DNA from: Aedes albopictus
Lineage: Eukaryota; Arthropoda; Insecta; Diptera; Culicidae
Length of the DNA stretch: 64,000 nucleotides
Direction: 5' to 3'
Assembly (NCBI RefSeq): GCF_035046485.1
Contig: NC_085136.1
Location: forward strand, 163,057,963 to 163,121,962
The notes under the pieces were generated by a model. The model was given only the letters and a program-made list of their open reading frames with translations, did no database searches and was not told where the DNA came from. Made by a program: the position numbers and the translations under genes. This document shows positions 35,600 to 47,174 of this stretch, piece after piece; within the stretch, counting starts at the first letter, position 1; each line of letters begins with the position of its first letter.

Positions 35600-36255
35600 G
35601 ACCGTCTCTCCCTGTACAAACTCCTCGGGAATTTCTTCGGATATTTTTTCAGAATTCTAACAGGAGTTCTGCGGCAAATCCATTTGGAGTTCCTCCGGAA
35701 TTGCTCGAGAATTCTCCTAGGAGTTCCTCGAGAATTCTTCCGGGAGTTCTTCGAGAATTCTTCTAAAATTCGTTCAGGAATTCATCGGAAATTCCTTCAG
35801 GAGTTCATCGGGAATTACTGTGAGAGGTCTTCGGAAATTCCTACAAGAGTTTTTCAGGAATTCCTTTAGGAGTTTCTCGGTAATTCATCAGGAGTTCATC
35901 AGGGATTTCGGAGTTCCTTTGGAAATCTCTTCAGCAGTTTCTCGGATACTTCTTCAGGAGCTCCTAGGAAATTCCTCCTGTTGCTTCCCGGGAATTCTTC
36001 CAGTAGTTCCTCTAGAAATCATTCACAAGTTTATCGATAATTGATCGGCAATTCCTCCAGGAGTTCCTAGGGAATTCCACTGTTAATTTTCCTAGGAGTT
36101 CTTAGAGAATTCTACTAGAACTTCCTCAGGATTTTTTTTCAGGAGTTTCTTGGGAATTTGTTCCAAGAATTCCTCGAAAATACCTCCAGAAATCACTTTG
36201 ATATTTCTTCAAGAGTTCCTGGGCGATTCTTTCAGTTCCTCTGGAATTTCTCCGT
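35600..36255. repeat. Degenerate GGAATTCC minisatellite, forward orientation
   Basis: Drifted 12-bp words (GGAGTTCCTC, GGAATTCATC, GGAATTCCTTC) in the same orientation as the main array. Stops interrupt most frames. Not coding. Confidence 0.75.
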
Positions 36256-36259
36256 ATGT

Positions 36260-37292
36260 TCCCGAAACTACAGGGGAACTCCTGTAAGAATTACTAAGGA
36301 ACCTTTAAGGAATTTTCGGGGAATATTTGGATGATTTCTTGGAACTCCGATGAACTCCTGGAAGCAATCCCGAGGAACTCTTGGAGAAAATTCCGGAGAA
36401 TTTCTGAAGAAATTTCCGAGAAATCCTGCAGAAAAAACCCGGGGAATTCCCGGAGGAATTTTCTTGGAGCTCCTGGATGAACTTTTTGGGGTATTGCCGA
36501 AATACTCTGGAGGAATTTCCGAGGAACTACTGAAGGGACTTCCGAAGAAATGCTGGAGACATTTTGAAAGAACTCTTGCAGGGTACTCTTGGAGGAATTT
36601 CCGAAGAACTTCCCGAGAAACTTCTGGAGTGACTTCCGAGAAACTCCTGGAGGAATTCCTGAGTAACTCCTGGAATAATTCCCAAGGCACCGCTGGAATT
36701 CTCGACGAATTACTGGATAAATTCCCGATGAACTCCTGGAAGGATTCTTAAGGAAATCCTGGAGGAATTCCAGAAAAACTCCCGGAGGAATTTCCTGGGA
36801 TCTCTTGGAGAAATTTGCGACGAACTTTTAGACTACGGTTCTTTGGAGAAATATTCAAAAACTTCTGGACAAACTCCGAGTAAGTCTTGGAGGAATTCCC
36901 GAGTATCTCCTGAAGAAATTGCCGAGGAACTCCTGGAGGAATTTTCGGGAAATTTAAGAATGAATTCATTACATATTCCGATGAGCTACTGGAGGAATTG
37001 CCGAAAAATCTTGAAGGAATTTCCGGGAAACTTTTGGAGGAATTTCCAAAGATCTCCTGGGGAAATAGCCGAGAAACTTTCGGAAGGAACTTCTGGAGGA
37101 ATTCTGGAAGAATCTTCTGAAAGAATTCTAGAAGGAAATCTTGGAGGAATTCCCGAAAAAAATCCTGGAGACAGTCTCAAAGGAACTACTGGAGGAATAT
37201 GAACTAGAGTGATTCGCTATGAAGAGAACACATGGAAAAAATCCCAAAGGAACTCCTGAAGGAATTCCGGAAGAAACTCCTGAAGGCAATCT
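36260..37292. repeat. GGAATTCC minisatellite, reversed orientation
   Basis: The words now read GGAACTCCTGGAGGAATTCC, the reverse complement of the arrangement to the left. The switch falls near 36255. This orientation continues, interrupted by transposons, to about 56650. Confidence 0.8.
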
Positions 37293-37297
37293 GGAAG

Positions 37298-37470
37298 TTT
37301 TATAAGTGAAGGTAGGCAGAGCTTCGAATATTACGTCTAGTTTATTTGAAGAACAGTTTCAGACTAATTGTTAGGAAAAAATAACAATCTTAGTAACTAA
37401 GGGTAGCTAGGGAAGCCTAAGGCGGTTGCCTTGTTGACGCAAACGGTTGCGCCGGGTTGCTTCGTCTTCA
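37298..37470 (-). repeat. 3' LTR of the intact copia element
   Basis: 173 bp, starting TGAAGACGAAGC on the minus strand and ending CACTTATAAAA. It contains AATAAA, a probable polyadenylation signal. I found no difference from the other LTR. Confidence 0.93.
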
Positions 37471-37477
37471 CCCCCTC

Positions 37478-40400
37478 TCAATCGTTTAGTCCAAGGGAAC
37501 GTCGAAGATCCCGGAAACGGGAAGTATCCAACGCCTTAGTGAGCATATCCGCAAGTTGGTCCTGAGAGCTCACCGGCTCGATTTGGAGTCGTCCTGCTTC
37601 CACGTGGTCACGTAGAAAATGATGCTTGACATCAATATGCTTGCTGCGTTTCGTCTCACGATTCTTGGCCATACCGATGCAGCCACGGTTGTCCTCGTAG
37701 ATAATGACGGGCTTCACGATTATCTTCAGGTCTTCCAGGATGCCTGTCAGCCAAATCGCTTCGGATGCTGCTGCGCTTAAGGCAACGTATTCGGCTTCGC
37801 TTGAAGATGTTGCCACCGTCGTCTGCTTCTTGCTCGACCATGACACGGTTGCTCCGAAAACCTTGAATAAGTAGCCACTAACGGATTTTCGGTCCTCGGT
37901 ATCCGCTGCCCAGTCTGCGTCGGCAAATCCCACCAGCGGTTCTGCAGCTTCTTCCCGTCTGTATTCCAAACAGAGCCCCTGCGTCCCTTGCAGGTATCGT
38001 ACGATCCGCTTCAACGTTTGCCAGTGATGATCGGCTGGATTCTGCTGGAAACGTCCCATGTAGCTCACAGGGTAGCAGATATCCGGACGCACACACAACA
38101 TGGTGTACATCATACTGCCCAGAAGCTCCCTATACGGTTCCTTCGTTGATGGTCCGTCACGCTTCAATTTGAGTCCTTTCCCCATCGGGGTTTTGCAAGA
38201 ATTGCAGTTCACCATATCGAATCGCTGCAGGATCTTCGTTACTTGGGCCTCTTGTGAAAGTCGAAGGGTTCCTTCCTCACGATTGTACATCAGCTTCATG
38301 CCCAGGAAGTAGTTCGCCTCGCCGCAGTCGGTCATCTTGAATACGGCAGAAAGTTCCTTCTTGAGCCTCACGATTGAAGTCAGCTTCCTTCCAGCGATTA
38401 ACAGGTCGTCCACGTATATAACGATGATCAGCTCGTCCCCAGGCGTGCATTTAGTGTACAGGCAGTAGTCGTGGGATGATCGAGTGAATCCCATCTTCAG
38501 CAACTGTCCATTCAGCCGCTCGTTCCAGCAGCGGGGAGACTGCTTTAGTCCGTACAGGGACTTCTGTAGCTTGCACACCATGCCTTGATTCGCTTTTACG
38601 CCGTCCGGAACCGCCATATAAATGTCCTCCTTCAGATCACCATAAAGGAACGCTGTTTTCACGTCCATCTGGTGGAACAGGAAACGGTTATGCACGCCGA
38701 CAGCCAGGACAGTACGGATGGTGGTCAACTTCGCAACGGGAGCATAGGTATCCTCGTAGTCGATGCCTTGACGCTGCAGGTATCCTTTCACCACCAAACG
38801 AGCCTTGTAGCGTACTTCCTTGCCGTTGTTGCCCTCCTTCACACGAAACACCCATTTCGACTGGAGTGGCTTGATACTCCGAGGACAGCGTTGCAATTTC
38901 CACACTTCGTTCGCCTCTATCGAATCCAGTTCCTCTTGAACGGCTTTCAGCCAAAGGGTACGGTCGTCTCGGCCTCCGATATCGTTGTAGCAGTTTGGGA
39001 CATCTGTAATACATGGACCGGCAGAAACAGCTCCGTAACCAGTAAAGAAATTGAGAAACTTACCGGGGAGCTTGCGCTCCCGTTCGCTGCGCCTCAGCAA
39101 CGGTTGACCCTCATCCTCGGATTCGTGCTGTTCTAGTTGCGAAGGGAGAGCCCCGGTGTTGGTGGAGTCTACAGTCTCGTCAGTCGCGTCGTGATCTTCA
39201 TCAGCATCCGATTCGATTTCAGCATCGGATTCGATTTCCTCGAAACGGTTGGGTTTGCCATCCTCAGCATCAAGATCACCTTCCCCCTCTTGCTCGGGAG
39301 GGAAACACACCACCAGCGGAGAATCCTTCTTCTCAGGACATTTCTGGTACGGAAAGCAATTTTCGTCGCACTTCACATCACGAGCAATGATGATCTTCTT
39401 TGCGGCACGATCCCACAATCGATAGCCATTTGGAGCATATCCAACCATCACGGTTTCCCGGCTCCTCGCGTCGAGCTTCTTGCGCTGCTGATCTGGTATC
39501 CAGGCGTAGGCTTTACACCCGAACACACGAAGTTTCTTCAAACACGGTTTGCTCCCATACCAGGACTCAGCAGGGGTTACCGTCTTGGGCAGGGCTGCCG
39601 TCGGGCTTCGATTGATGAGGTAGACAGCGGTGAGGACTGCTTCGGGCCACATCATCTTGGGAATGCTCGACTCGACCAGCATGGAGCGGACCTTTTCGAC
39701 CACAGTTCGGTTGAACCTTTCCGCAACGCCATTTTGCTGGGGCGTGTATGCCACCGTCGGTTCGATTTGGATGCCCTTTCTAGAATAGAAATCTTTTTGC
39801 GCATTTGAGCCATACTCACGTCCTTGGTCCACCGTCAAACTTGAAATTTTCAAGCCGAACTTCGCCGTCGCCATGGCTTCATATTCCTGGAACATGCTGA
39901 AGACCTCGGACTTCCTCCGCATCATGTACAGCACCGCAAAGTGGGTATGGTCATCGATGAAGCTCACGAAGTAACGGGATCCGTCCCAAGCAGGGGGGTC
40001 GATCGGACCACACACGTCCGAGTGGATCCTTTCCAAGGGCCTGGTCGCTCGATCACGAGATCCGCTGAAAGGGTCGCGGCATTGCTTCCCTTGAACACAA
40101 GCATCGCAGAATTTCAGCTTGCCTCCACGAAATTCAGCACCAGTCACCAGGTTGTTCGATGCCATCGCCTTCATTCCTTGCTCACTCAAATGTCCGAGCC
40201 GCCTGTGCCAGAGCTCATCTGTCTCCGACATGCACAAATTCACGGTTGGATGTTCCAGGTCAATCTCCAGCTCGTACAGTCCGCCCCTCAGTTGGGCGGT
40301 GGCGATAACTTCCCCGTCTTTCTTCAATATTGCGACCTTGTCGACGAAGTTTACCTGCACGCCGGCCGCGACGAGCTTCTTCACGGACATCAAATTGTCG

Positions 40401-41401
40401 CGCAACTCCGGGATGTACAGAACGTCCTTCATGTGCAACGGGAATTGTTTGTTGCTGTTGCCATGGAGCTCACCGACCGTTTTCGCAAGAAGAGATTGTC
40501 CTTCCTTGGCAACGTTAATAACAATCGGTTGCTTCAGCTTCCGGACCACCGAAAACACTTTGCTGTCGTTGATGAGGTGGTCACTGGATCCGGAATCGAG
40601 CTTGAAGACGATCTTGCCACTCTTCGACTTGACGTTGCCCCGGCTCGCCACAAAACTTACTGCTTTCCGCTGATTTGCCGCCGCGTTAGCTTCACTACCG
40701 GCCTTCTGCCGACAGTCCTTCTTGAGGTGGCCACGTTTGCCACACTTGTGGCACTTACCCAGGAAAGGTTTCTTCGTTTTGTCGCCAGAAAACGCAGCCC
40801 CTTTGGCCTCGCCAACTCCTCCGTTTCGCTCTTGACGTTTCAAATCTTCAGATAACAGCCGCTGCTTCACGACTTCTAGCTTCAGATCCTGCTCAGGAAC
40901 ATTTTCGAGGGCCGTCACCAGAGGGTCATAAGAATCTGGCAGCGTCTGGAACAGCAGCACCACCAGGTCAGCATCGTCTACCTTCGCACCAGCCGTTTTC
41001 ATCTGCCGGACCAAATCGTCGAACGCCAGTAGATGAGGTCTCATCGGATCGCCTTCGTTCAGCTTCAGTCGGTTGAGCTGCTTCCGGACCAGGTGTTGCG
41101 ATCCAATCGACTTGGTTGCGAACGTCGCTTCGAGGGCTGCCCACATGTCCTTGGCCGTCGACTTCTCCCGGATGACCTCCAAACATTCGTTGGCCAGGAA
41201 ACTTACTATTAACGCCTTCGCCTTCCGGTCTGCTTCTTCGAACTGGACCTTCTCCGCCGCGGCTTCTGGGGCATTCTCCGTCAAATTCTTCAACACGCCG
41301 ACCGAATCCAGGTGCATCTTCACTCTGAAGCTCCAGTGTTGGAAATCCGGTCCGCCCTTGAATTGCGGAATTCCGCCTGCAGTGTTCACCGTGGTGCCCA
41401 T
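37478..41401 (-). CDS. Copia gag-pol polyprotein (intact)
   Basis: A 1307-residue single-frame polyprotein, the usual copia layout and length. Order: Gag domain (about 1-200); CCHC zinc knuckle CHKCGKRGHLKKDC (about 216); aspartic protease with the DSGSSDHLI motif (about 268); integrase HHCC zinc region (WHRRLGHL, then CDACVQGKQ) and catalytic core (SDVCGP, VDQGREYG, QNGVAERFNR); reverse transcriptase with MDVKTAFLYG and YVDDLLIAG (about 995); RNase H with DADWAAD, SSSEAEYVAL and KHIDVKHHF near the end. All catalytic signatures are present. The ATG lies inside the primer-binding site and the TGA stop overlaps the polypurine tract, a very compact design. Confidence 0.95.
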   Translation of the reverse strand: MGTTVNTAGGIPQFKGGPDFQHWSFRVKMHLDSVGVLKNLTENAPEAAAEKVQFEEADRKAKALIVSFLANECLEVIREKSTAKDMWAALEATFATKSIGSQHLVRKQLNRLKLNEGDPMRPHLLAFDDLVRQMKTAGAKVDDADLVVLLFQTLPDSYDPLVTALENVPEQDLKLEVVKQRLLSEDLKRQERNGGVGEAKGAAFSGDKTKKPFLGKCHKCGKRGHLKKDCRQKAGSEANAAANQRKAVSFVASRGNVKSKSGKIVFKLDSGSSDHLINDSKVFSVVRKLKQPIVINVAKEGQSLLAKTVGELHGNSNKQFPLHMKDVLYIPELRDNLMSVKKLVAAGVQVNFVDKVAILKKDGEVIATAQLRGGLYELEIDLEHPTVNLCMSETDELWHRRLGHLSEQGMKAMASNNLVTGAEFRGGKLKFCDACVQGKQCRDPFSGSRDRATRPLERIHSDVCGPIDPPAWDGSRYFVSFIDDHTHFAVLYMMRRKSEVFSMFQEYEAMATAKFGLKISSLTVDQGREYGSNAQKDFYSRKGIQIEPTVAYTPQQNGVAERFNRTVVEKVRSMLVESSIPKMMWPEAVLTAVYLINRSPTAALPKTVTPAESWYGSKPCLKKLRVFGCKAYAWIPDQQRKKLDARSRETVMVGYAPNGYRLWDRAAKKIIIARDVKCDENCFPYQKCPEKKDSPLVVCFPPEQEGEGDLDAEDGKPNRFEEIESDAEIESDADEDHDATDETVDSTNTGALPSQLEQHESEDEGQPLLRRSERERKLPGKFLNFFTGYGAVSAGPCITDVPNCYNDIGGRDDRTLWLKAVQEELDSIEANEVWKLQRCPRSIKPLQSKWVFRVKEGNNGKEVRYKARLVVKGYLQRQGIDYEDTYAPVAKLTTIRTVLAVGVHNRFLFHQMDVKTAFLYGDLKEDIYMAVPDGVKANQGMVCKLQKSLYGLKQSPRCWNERLNGQLLKMGFTRSSHDYCLYTKCTPGDELIIVIYVDDLLIAGRKLTSIVRLKKELSAVFKMTDCGEANYFLGMKLMYNREEGTLRLSQEAQVTKILQRFDMVNCNSCKTPMGKGLKLKRDGPSTKEPYRELLGSMMYTMLCVRPDICYPVSYMGRFQQNPADHHWQTLKRIVRYLQGTQGLCLEYRREEAAEPLVGFADADWAADTEDRKSVSGYLFKVFGATVSWSSKKQTTVATSSSEAEYVALSAAASEAIWLTGILEDLKIIVKPVIIYEDNRGCIGMAKNRETKRSKHIDVKHHFLRDHVEAGRLQIEPVSSQDQLADMLTKALDTSRFRDLRRSLGLND

Positions 41402-41405
41402 AACC

Positions 41406-41578
41406 TTTTATAAGTGAAGGTAGGCAGAGCTTCGAATATTACGTCTAGTTTATTTGAAGAACAGTTTCAGACTAATTGTTAGGAAAAAATAACAATCTTA
41501 GTAACTAAGGGTAGCTAGGGAAGCCTAAGGCGGTTGCCTTGTTGACGCAAACGGTTGCGCCGGGTTGCTTCGTCTTCA
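41406..41578 (-). repeat. 5' LTR of the intact copia element
   Basis: 173 bp, apparently identical to 37298-37470. It would hold the element promoter; the tRNA primer-binding site begins at its inner edge with no gap. Confidence 0.93.
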
Positions 41579-41583
41579 GGAAG

Positions 41584-42966
41584 GAACTCCAGAAGGATTT
41601 CCGAAGAACTCTGAAGAAATTCCTGGAGGGAATCTTTAAGATACTGCTGAAGGATTTCCGGAAGAAACTCCTGGATGAATACCGGAAGGAACACCTGGAG
41701 AAATTGTTGAAGAAACTCCTGCAATAATTCGCTAAAAAATCCTGTTAGAAATCTCGAGGAAGTCCTGAAAAACATTCTTAAGAACACCTGGAGAAATTCC
41801 CAAAGGAACTTCTGGAGTAATTCCAGAAGGAACTCGTGAAGGAATTCCGGAAGGAACTCCTGGAAGAATTTCGGAAGGAACTCCTAGAGGAATTCTGGAA
41901 GGAATTCCTGGAGGAATTCCCGGAAGAACTCGGATCTCCTGGAATAATTCCCTAAGAAAATCCTGTAAGAAATCCCGAAGAAGTCCTGGAGAAAATTCAT
42001 AAGAACACCTGGAGAAATTCCCAATGGGGCACGTTCGGTGTAGTACTAGATTTGTAGTAATGAGCTGAATTTTTGTATGGTGAGAAGGTCAATTCTCCGT
42101 TTCTGCCAAGAAATGGTGCAAAAAGCTTGGGTATTATGATTCCTTGCCTAATTTGATGCTGTTTGAGCAAAACTTTGGATAACTATGTTGTTTATGTTGC
42201 AAGAAATGGAGAAAACAACAACACTGTTGCCCAATGTTTTGCTCAAACAACATCAAATTAGGCAAGGAATCATAATACCCACGCTTTTTGCACCATTTCA
42301 TTGCAGAAACGAAGAATTTACCTTCTCACCATACTAAAATTCAACTCATTACTACAAATCTAGTACTTCGCCTATCTGTCCTATTCCCGAAGAAATTTCG
42401 GAAGGAACTCCTGGAGGAATTACCGTAAAAACTCCTGGTGAAAATCTTGAAGAAACTACTGGAGAGATATCCGAAAGAACTCCTGGAGTAATTCCCAGAG
42501 AAAATACTGAAGAAGTCAAAGAAATTCTCTAAGAACACCTGGACAAATTCCCGAATTCCGGAAAGAACTCCTGGAAGAATTCCGGGAGAAACTCCTGGAA
42601 GAATTTTGGAAGTCCTGGAGAAATTCCCGAAAAACTCTTGGAACAATTCCTCAAAAAATTCCTGGAAGAATTCTGAATTCCCGAAAAACTCTTGAAACAA
42701 TTCCTAAAGGAAATCCTGCAGGAATTCTTCAAGGAACTGCTGGAGGAATTCCGGAAGAAACTCCGGGAGGAATACACCGGAAAAAAACTTCTGGAAGTAA
42801 ATCCTGAAAGAATTCCAGATGAAACTTCCCGAAGGAACTCCTGGAGGAATTCCCGAAGAAATTCCTAGAGAAATTCTTGAAGGAACTCCTGGAAAAATTC
42901 CCTAGGAAAATCCTGTAAGAAATCCCAAAGAAATCATGGAGAAATTCCCTAGGAACACCTGGAGAA
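41584..42966. repeat. Reversed-orientation minisatellite with nested MITE
   Basis: Degenerate GGAACTCCTGGAGGAATTCC words continuing from 37292, split by the copia insertion and by a palindromic element at about 42023-42382. Short frames on the minus strand are repeat artefacts. Confidence 0.8.
42023..42382. mobile_element. Palindromic MITE in the minisatellite
   Basis: Arms 42041-42178 and 42230-42367 are inverted: AGTACTAGATTTGTAGTAAT at the left and its complement at the right, with shared inner phrases CCTTGCCTAATTTGATG and CATCAAATTAGGCAAGG. The loop is about 50 bp. ATTCCC occurs on both flanks (42017-42022, 42383-42388), but this word is common in the surrounding minisatellite, so the exact ends are uncertain. 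Confidence 0.65.
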
Positions 42967-42971
42967 ATTTC

Positions 42972-43148
42972 TGTCGAGTAAATGCAACGCAGCATGCCAT
43001 CGACAATCGAAGAAGTCCATGCTTTTGAATTTTTCAATTTGAATTTTTAGTTTGTATTCTGAAATCGAGTAATAAAGACGTTAATTGTAAATTGTAAAGT
43101 TGATTTCTTTTCAAGTCCAGTCCGATTCGCTCCCCAATTCCACCAATA
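42972..43148 (+). repeat. 5' LTR of the degenerate copia element
   Basis: 177 bp with an AATAAAG polyadenylation-type signal (about 43070). The immediately following GGTTATGGGC is the tRNA-Met primer-binding site. Confidence 0.92.
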
Positions 43149-43203
43149 GGTTATGGGCCATTGCGACCGGAATCGGAACTGGTGAAGGTATTCGTCCATC
43201 AAG

Positions 43204-46200
43204 ATGGGAGACAGGTTGGTGTCGTTTCCGAAGCTGAATGGCTCCAACTACGACAATTGGAGCTTTCGGATGAAGCTGTTGCTGACCAAGGAAGGCAATT
43301 GGACGGCGGTAGCGGATGCAAAACCGGAACCGGTCACGGACGCGTGGAGGACCAAGGACGAGCAAGCGCTGGCGTCAATCGGATTGGCCGTGGAGGACAA
43401 CCAACTCATCCACATAAGTAAGGCCAAATCGGCGGCGGAGGCGTGGAATGCTCTGGAAAATTTCCACGTGAAGAAGACGTTGACGACGAAAGTTTCGGTG
43501 ATGCGGAAAATTTGCAGCCTACGCCTGGAGAAGCACGGGGACATGGAAGCGCACGTGTCGAAGCTGGCGGAATTGTTCGAGAAACTGAACAATTTGCAGC
43601 CGGAGAAAATCCTGGATGACCAGTGGCTGGTCGCCATTTTGTTCAGCAGTCTGCCGGAGGAGTACGAGACGTTGGTCACTGCTCTCGAAGCTCGACCGGA
43701 GGAAGATTTGACCCTGGACATGGTAAAAGGTAAGCTCATTGACGAGTGGACAAAAAAGAAGCAGCGCAACGGTGACGGGGACGATTCCGAAACCGTTCTT
43801 TATGCAGATTCGAAGACCGAAAAGGATCGGTGTTTTTTTCTGCAAAAAGTTGGGCCACCAGAAGGCAAGCTGCGAAAAATTCCAAACGTGGAAAGCGACG
43901 AAAGCGAGCGGGGCGGTAACCAAGCAACCGAAGGTGGTATCCAAGCAACACAAAGCCAACCACGTGTCGCAGCGCGACGACGACGATGATCACTACGCGT
44001 TCCTCACTGGGTGCGCCAATCAGGTGGAAAAGCGATGGATTTTGGATTCCGGTGCGACTTGCCACATTGCAAATTACCGGGAATTCTTCCACAATCTGGA
44101 CGATGCAGCTACAGAGGACGTTTGGGTTGCCAACGGTGCGAAAGCTCGCTCGGAAGGTCGCGGATGTGGACAGATCACCCTCATCAATGATGCTGGCCAA
44201 CGGCGTGAAGTGCCGATAGAGTGTGCGCTTTACGTTCCGGAGATGAAGTCGAATTTGCTATCCGTGAAGCGGCTGGTAAAACGAGGATTCGTCGTCATAT
44301 TCGATGCGAGTGGAGCAAGGATAATGAGAGGCGAGAAAGTTTGTGCGACGGCGGAGTCCGTCGGAAATTTGTTCGTGTTGCGCCAACCCACCGAACGCGT
44401 ATCCATGGCAACGACGAGTGACGACTGTGTGCATGCGTGGCATCGACGGTTGGGCCACAGAGACTGTGAAGCGGTGTTGAAGCTACCAACCATGGCAGAG
44501 GGCGTGAAAGTGAAGAGCTGCAACTGCACCGGTGCTTGTGAAGTGTGCATTGAAGGCAAGATGCACAGAGCACCATTTCCGAAGGCGACAAAAAGTGTTT
44601 CATCGGCGGTGATGGGTCTGGTTCACACCGATGTCTGTGGACCAATGCGAACGACGACACTGGGCGGAAGGCGGTACTTCATCACGTTCATCGATGACTA
44701 CAGTAAGTACACGGTGGTCTATTTGATGCGTGAGAAATCCGAAGCGCTCGAGAAAGCAAAGGAGTTTGTTGAAATGGCCAAGACGCAATTCGGAAGGAAG
44801 CCCAAAATTTTGCGGTCCGATCGGGGTGGTGAGTACATCGGCAAGAAGTTCAAGGCGTTTTTGAAGCAAAATGGCATCGTTGGTCAACTGACGGCGCCGT
44901 ACACCCCACAGCAAAATGGGGTAGCTGAACGGAAGAACAGGTACCTTGTCGAAGTGGCCAGGTGCATGCTCATCGATGGAAACCTGAGCAACCGTTCTGG
45001 GGAGAAGCGGTAATGACGGCCAACTACATGCAGAACCGACTGCCGTCGCGGTCAATCAACGGTACACCATACGAGCGGTGGTACGGGAAGAAGCCCAATC
45101 TTGGACATGTTCAGCGCTTCGGCGTAGATGCATATTGTCATGTGCCAAATGCGAAGCGAGGTAAGCTGGATCGGAAGGCCATCAAGTTGAGATTCGTCGG
45201 GTACAGCGAGGTGTCGAAGGCATACCGCCTGGTCGATGAAGCAACAGGAAAGGTAACTATTAGCCGTGACGTTAACTTTCTTGGTACTTTCGGGTCCGGC
45301 CTAGGTCCCGAGGAGGAAAATCTGGTAGTACCATCGATCATGTTTCAACGAATGCAGCCGATGATGAGCAAATCGAATCCGATGACGATGAGGTCTGGGA
45401 AGTCGCAGATGAACGATTGGATGTAGCGGAGCCGCAATCTGACGGCGCTCGTCCGAACATGCCGTGCGTGGATGTCAATACGCCCCGGAGATCCACTAGA
45501 CCCAACCTTGGTGCAATCCCAAAGCGGTATGCGTGCAGTGCACAAACTTCGGTTCAGGAGGAGCCGAAATCCCTGAAGCAAGCGTTATCAAGTCCGAATA
45601 GCAACGAGTGGCGCAAAGCGATGTTGGAAGAACTGGCATCGATGCAAGAGAACGACGCTTGGGAATTGGTCGACCTGCCGGTCGGAAGCCGCGCCATCGG
45701 ATGCAAATGGGTGTATACGCTGAAGCAGGACGAAGCAGGCAACATAGCTCGTTACAAAGCCAGGCTAGTGGCTTAGGGATTCAACCAGCGACTCGGAACA
45801 GACTACGGTGAAGTATTCGCGCCTGTGGTTCGTCATGCGACTTTTCGTGCTTTGATGTCCGTCGTAGCCAAGAAGAAGATGTGCGTCAAGCAATTCAAAA
45901 CGGCGTTCCTAAACGGCAACCTTGAGGAGGAGATTTTTATGAAGCAGCCTCCGGGGTTCGTTGTCAGCGGAAAGGAAAGCAAGGTATGCCGTTTGAAGAG
46001 ATCCTTGTACGGGCTTAAACAAGCGGCTCGTGCGTGGAATCAGCGTCTTCATGAGGTTCTGGTAGCGGATGGATACGAGCGCTGTGAGGCAGATCCCTGT
46101 CTCTATAGAAAGCGAGTTGGTGGCAAGTGGTGCTACGTTCTCATCTACGTGGATGACCTTATCGTGGCGAGTGAGGATGAGCGCATCGTAGGTGCGTTGA

Positions 46201-47174
46201 AGCTGGTACTGCAGAAGAACTTCAAGATTACCAGTCTCGGTGACATCAAGGTTTACTTGGGCATCGAAGTTGATCGAGATGAAAATGGAGACTTCTTCAT
46301 CAGCCAGCGGAAGTATATTGAGAGTGTTGTCCAATCTGCCGGTCTTCAGGATGCCAAAGCGTCAAGCGTGCCTATCGATCCTGGATACTGCAAGATAGAA
46401 GAGGACAGCGACCTGCTTCCAAACAATTTGGAGTACCAGAAGGTAGTTGGGCAGTTGCTGTACATTGCAGTAAACAGCAGACCCGACATCACAGCGGCAA
46501 TTTCGATCCTGAGTCGTAAGGTGAGTTGTCCTACCCAACGTGACTGGGACGAACTGAAGCGAACGGTTCGTTACTTGAAGGGGACGGCAGACATGAAGCT
46601 TCGACTGAGCAGCAGCGGTGATTCCTCTGGTCTGATTGGTTTCGCCGACGCCGATTGGGCAGAATGCCGTACCGATCGGAAATCCAACAGCGGGTACGTG
46701 TTCCAGTACTGTGGAGGTACAATTTCGTGGGCTTGCAGGAAGCAAACCTGCGTCTCCTTGTCCACAGCAGAAGCGGAGTTTGTAGCCCTTTCCGAAGCAT
46801 CCCAGGAAGCGGTTTGGCTGCAAAGACTGTTGGAGGACCTAGGCGAGAAAACGAACATATTATTATATGAAGATAACCAGAGCTGTTTGAAGATGCTGGA
46901 CGCTGAAAAGTTCAGTAATCGTACGAAACATATTTCGACCAAATTCCATTACGCCAAGGACTTGAAGACGAAAGGTGTTGTTCAGTACGAGTACTGTCCA
47001 AGCGAAACTATGGCAGCCGACATTCTGGCAAAGCCAATAGCGAGGCTACGTTTGGGGGTACTTCGACAGCAGTGTGGTCTACAGCAGCAGCGTAGAGGAG
47101 GAGTGTCGAGTAAATGCAACGCAGCATGCCATCGACAATCGAAGCAGTCCATGCTTTTGAATTTTTCAATTTGA
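43204..47174 (+). pseudogene. Broken copia gag-pol
   Basis: Open segments in order: Gag 43204-43989; zinc knuckle, protease (DSGATCHIA) and integrase (WHRRLGH, VHTDVCGP, SDRGGEYIG, QNGVAERKN) 43739-45013; end of integrase 44962-45426; start of RT 45417-45776; RT-RNase H 45825-47174 (YVDDLIVAS, DADWAECRTD, STAEAEFVAL). Breaks seen: a shift in a seven-T run at about 43833 just inside the zinc knuckle, a shift near 44985, a shift near 45340, and an in-frame TAG at 45774-45776. The RT block QFKTAFLNG lacks the Asp-containing pair of residues normally found before KTAFL, removing a catalytic aspartate. The product would be non-functional. Confidence 0.92.

Larger units (their letters stand above)
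37298..41578 (-). mobile_element. Intact Ty1/copia LTR retrotransposon
   Basis: A complete element on the minus strand. It has two LTRs of 173 bp that I read as identical, a 5-bp target duplication GGAAG (37293-37297 and 41579-41583), a primer-binding site complementary to initiator tRNA-Met directly against the 5' LTR (41396-41405, GGTTATGGGC on the element strand), one uninterrupted 1307-codon gag-pol frame, and a purine-rich primer (GAGAGGGGG, 37471-37479) against the 3' LTR. It sits in the minisatellite. Identical LTRs and an open frame suggest recent insertion and possible activity. Confidence 0.95.

Noticed and set aside
38585..41417. Several plus-strand frames of 110-304 codons
   Set aside because: Antisense shadows of the intact copia gag-pol frame.
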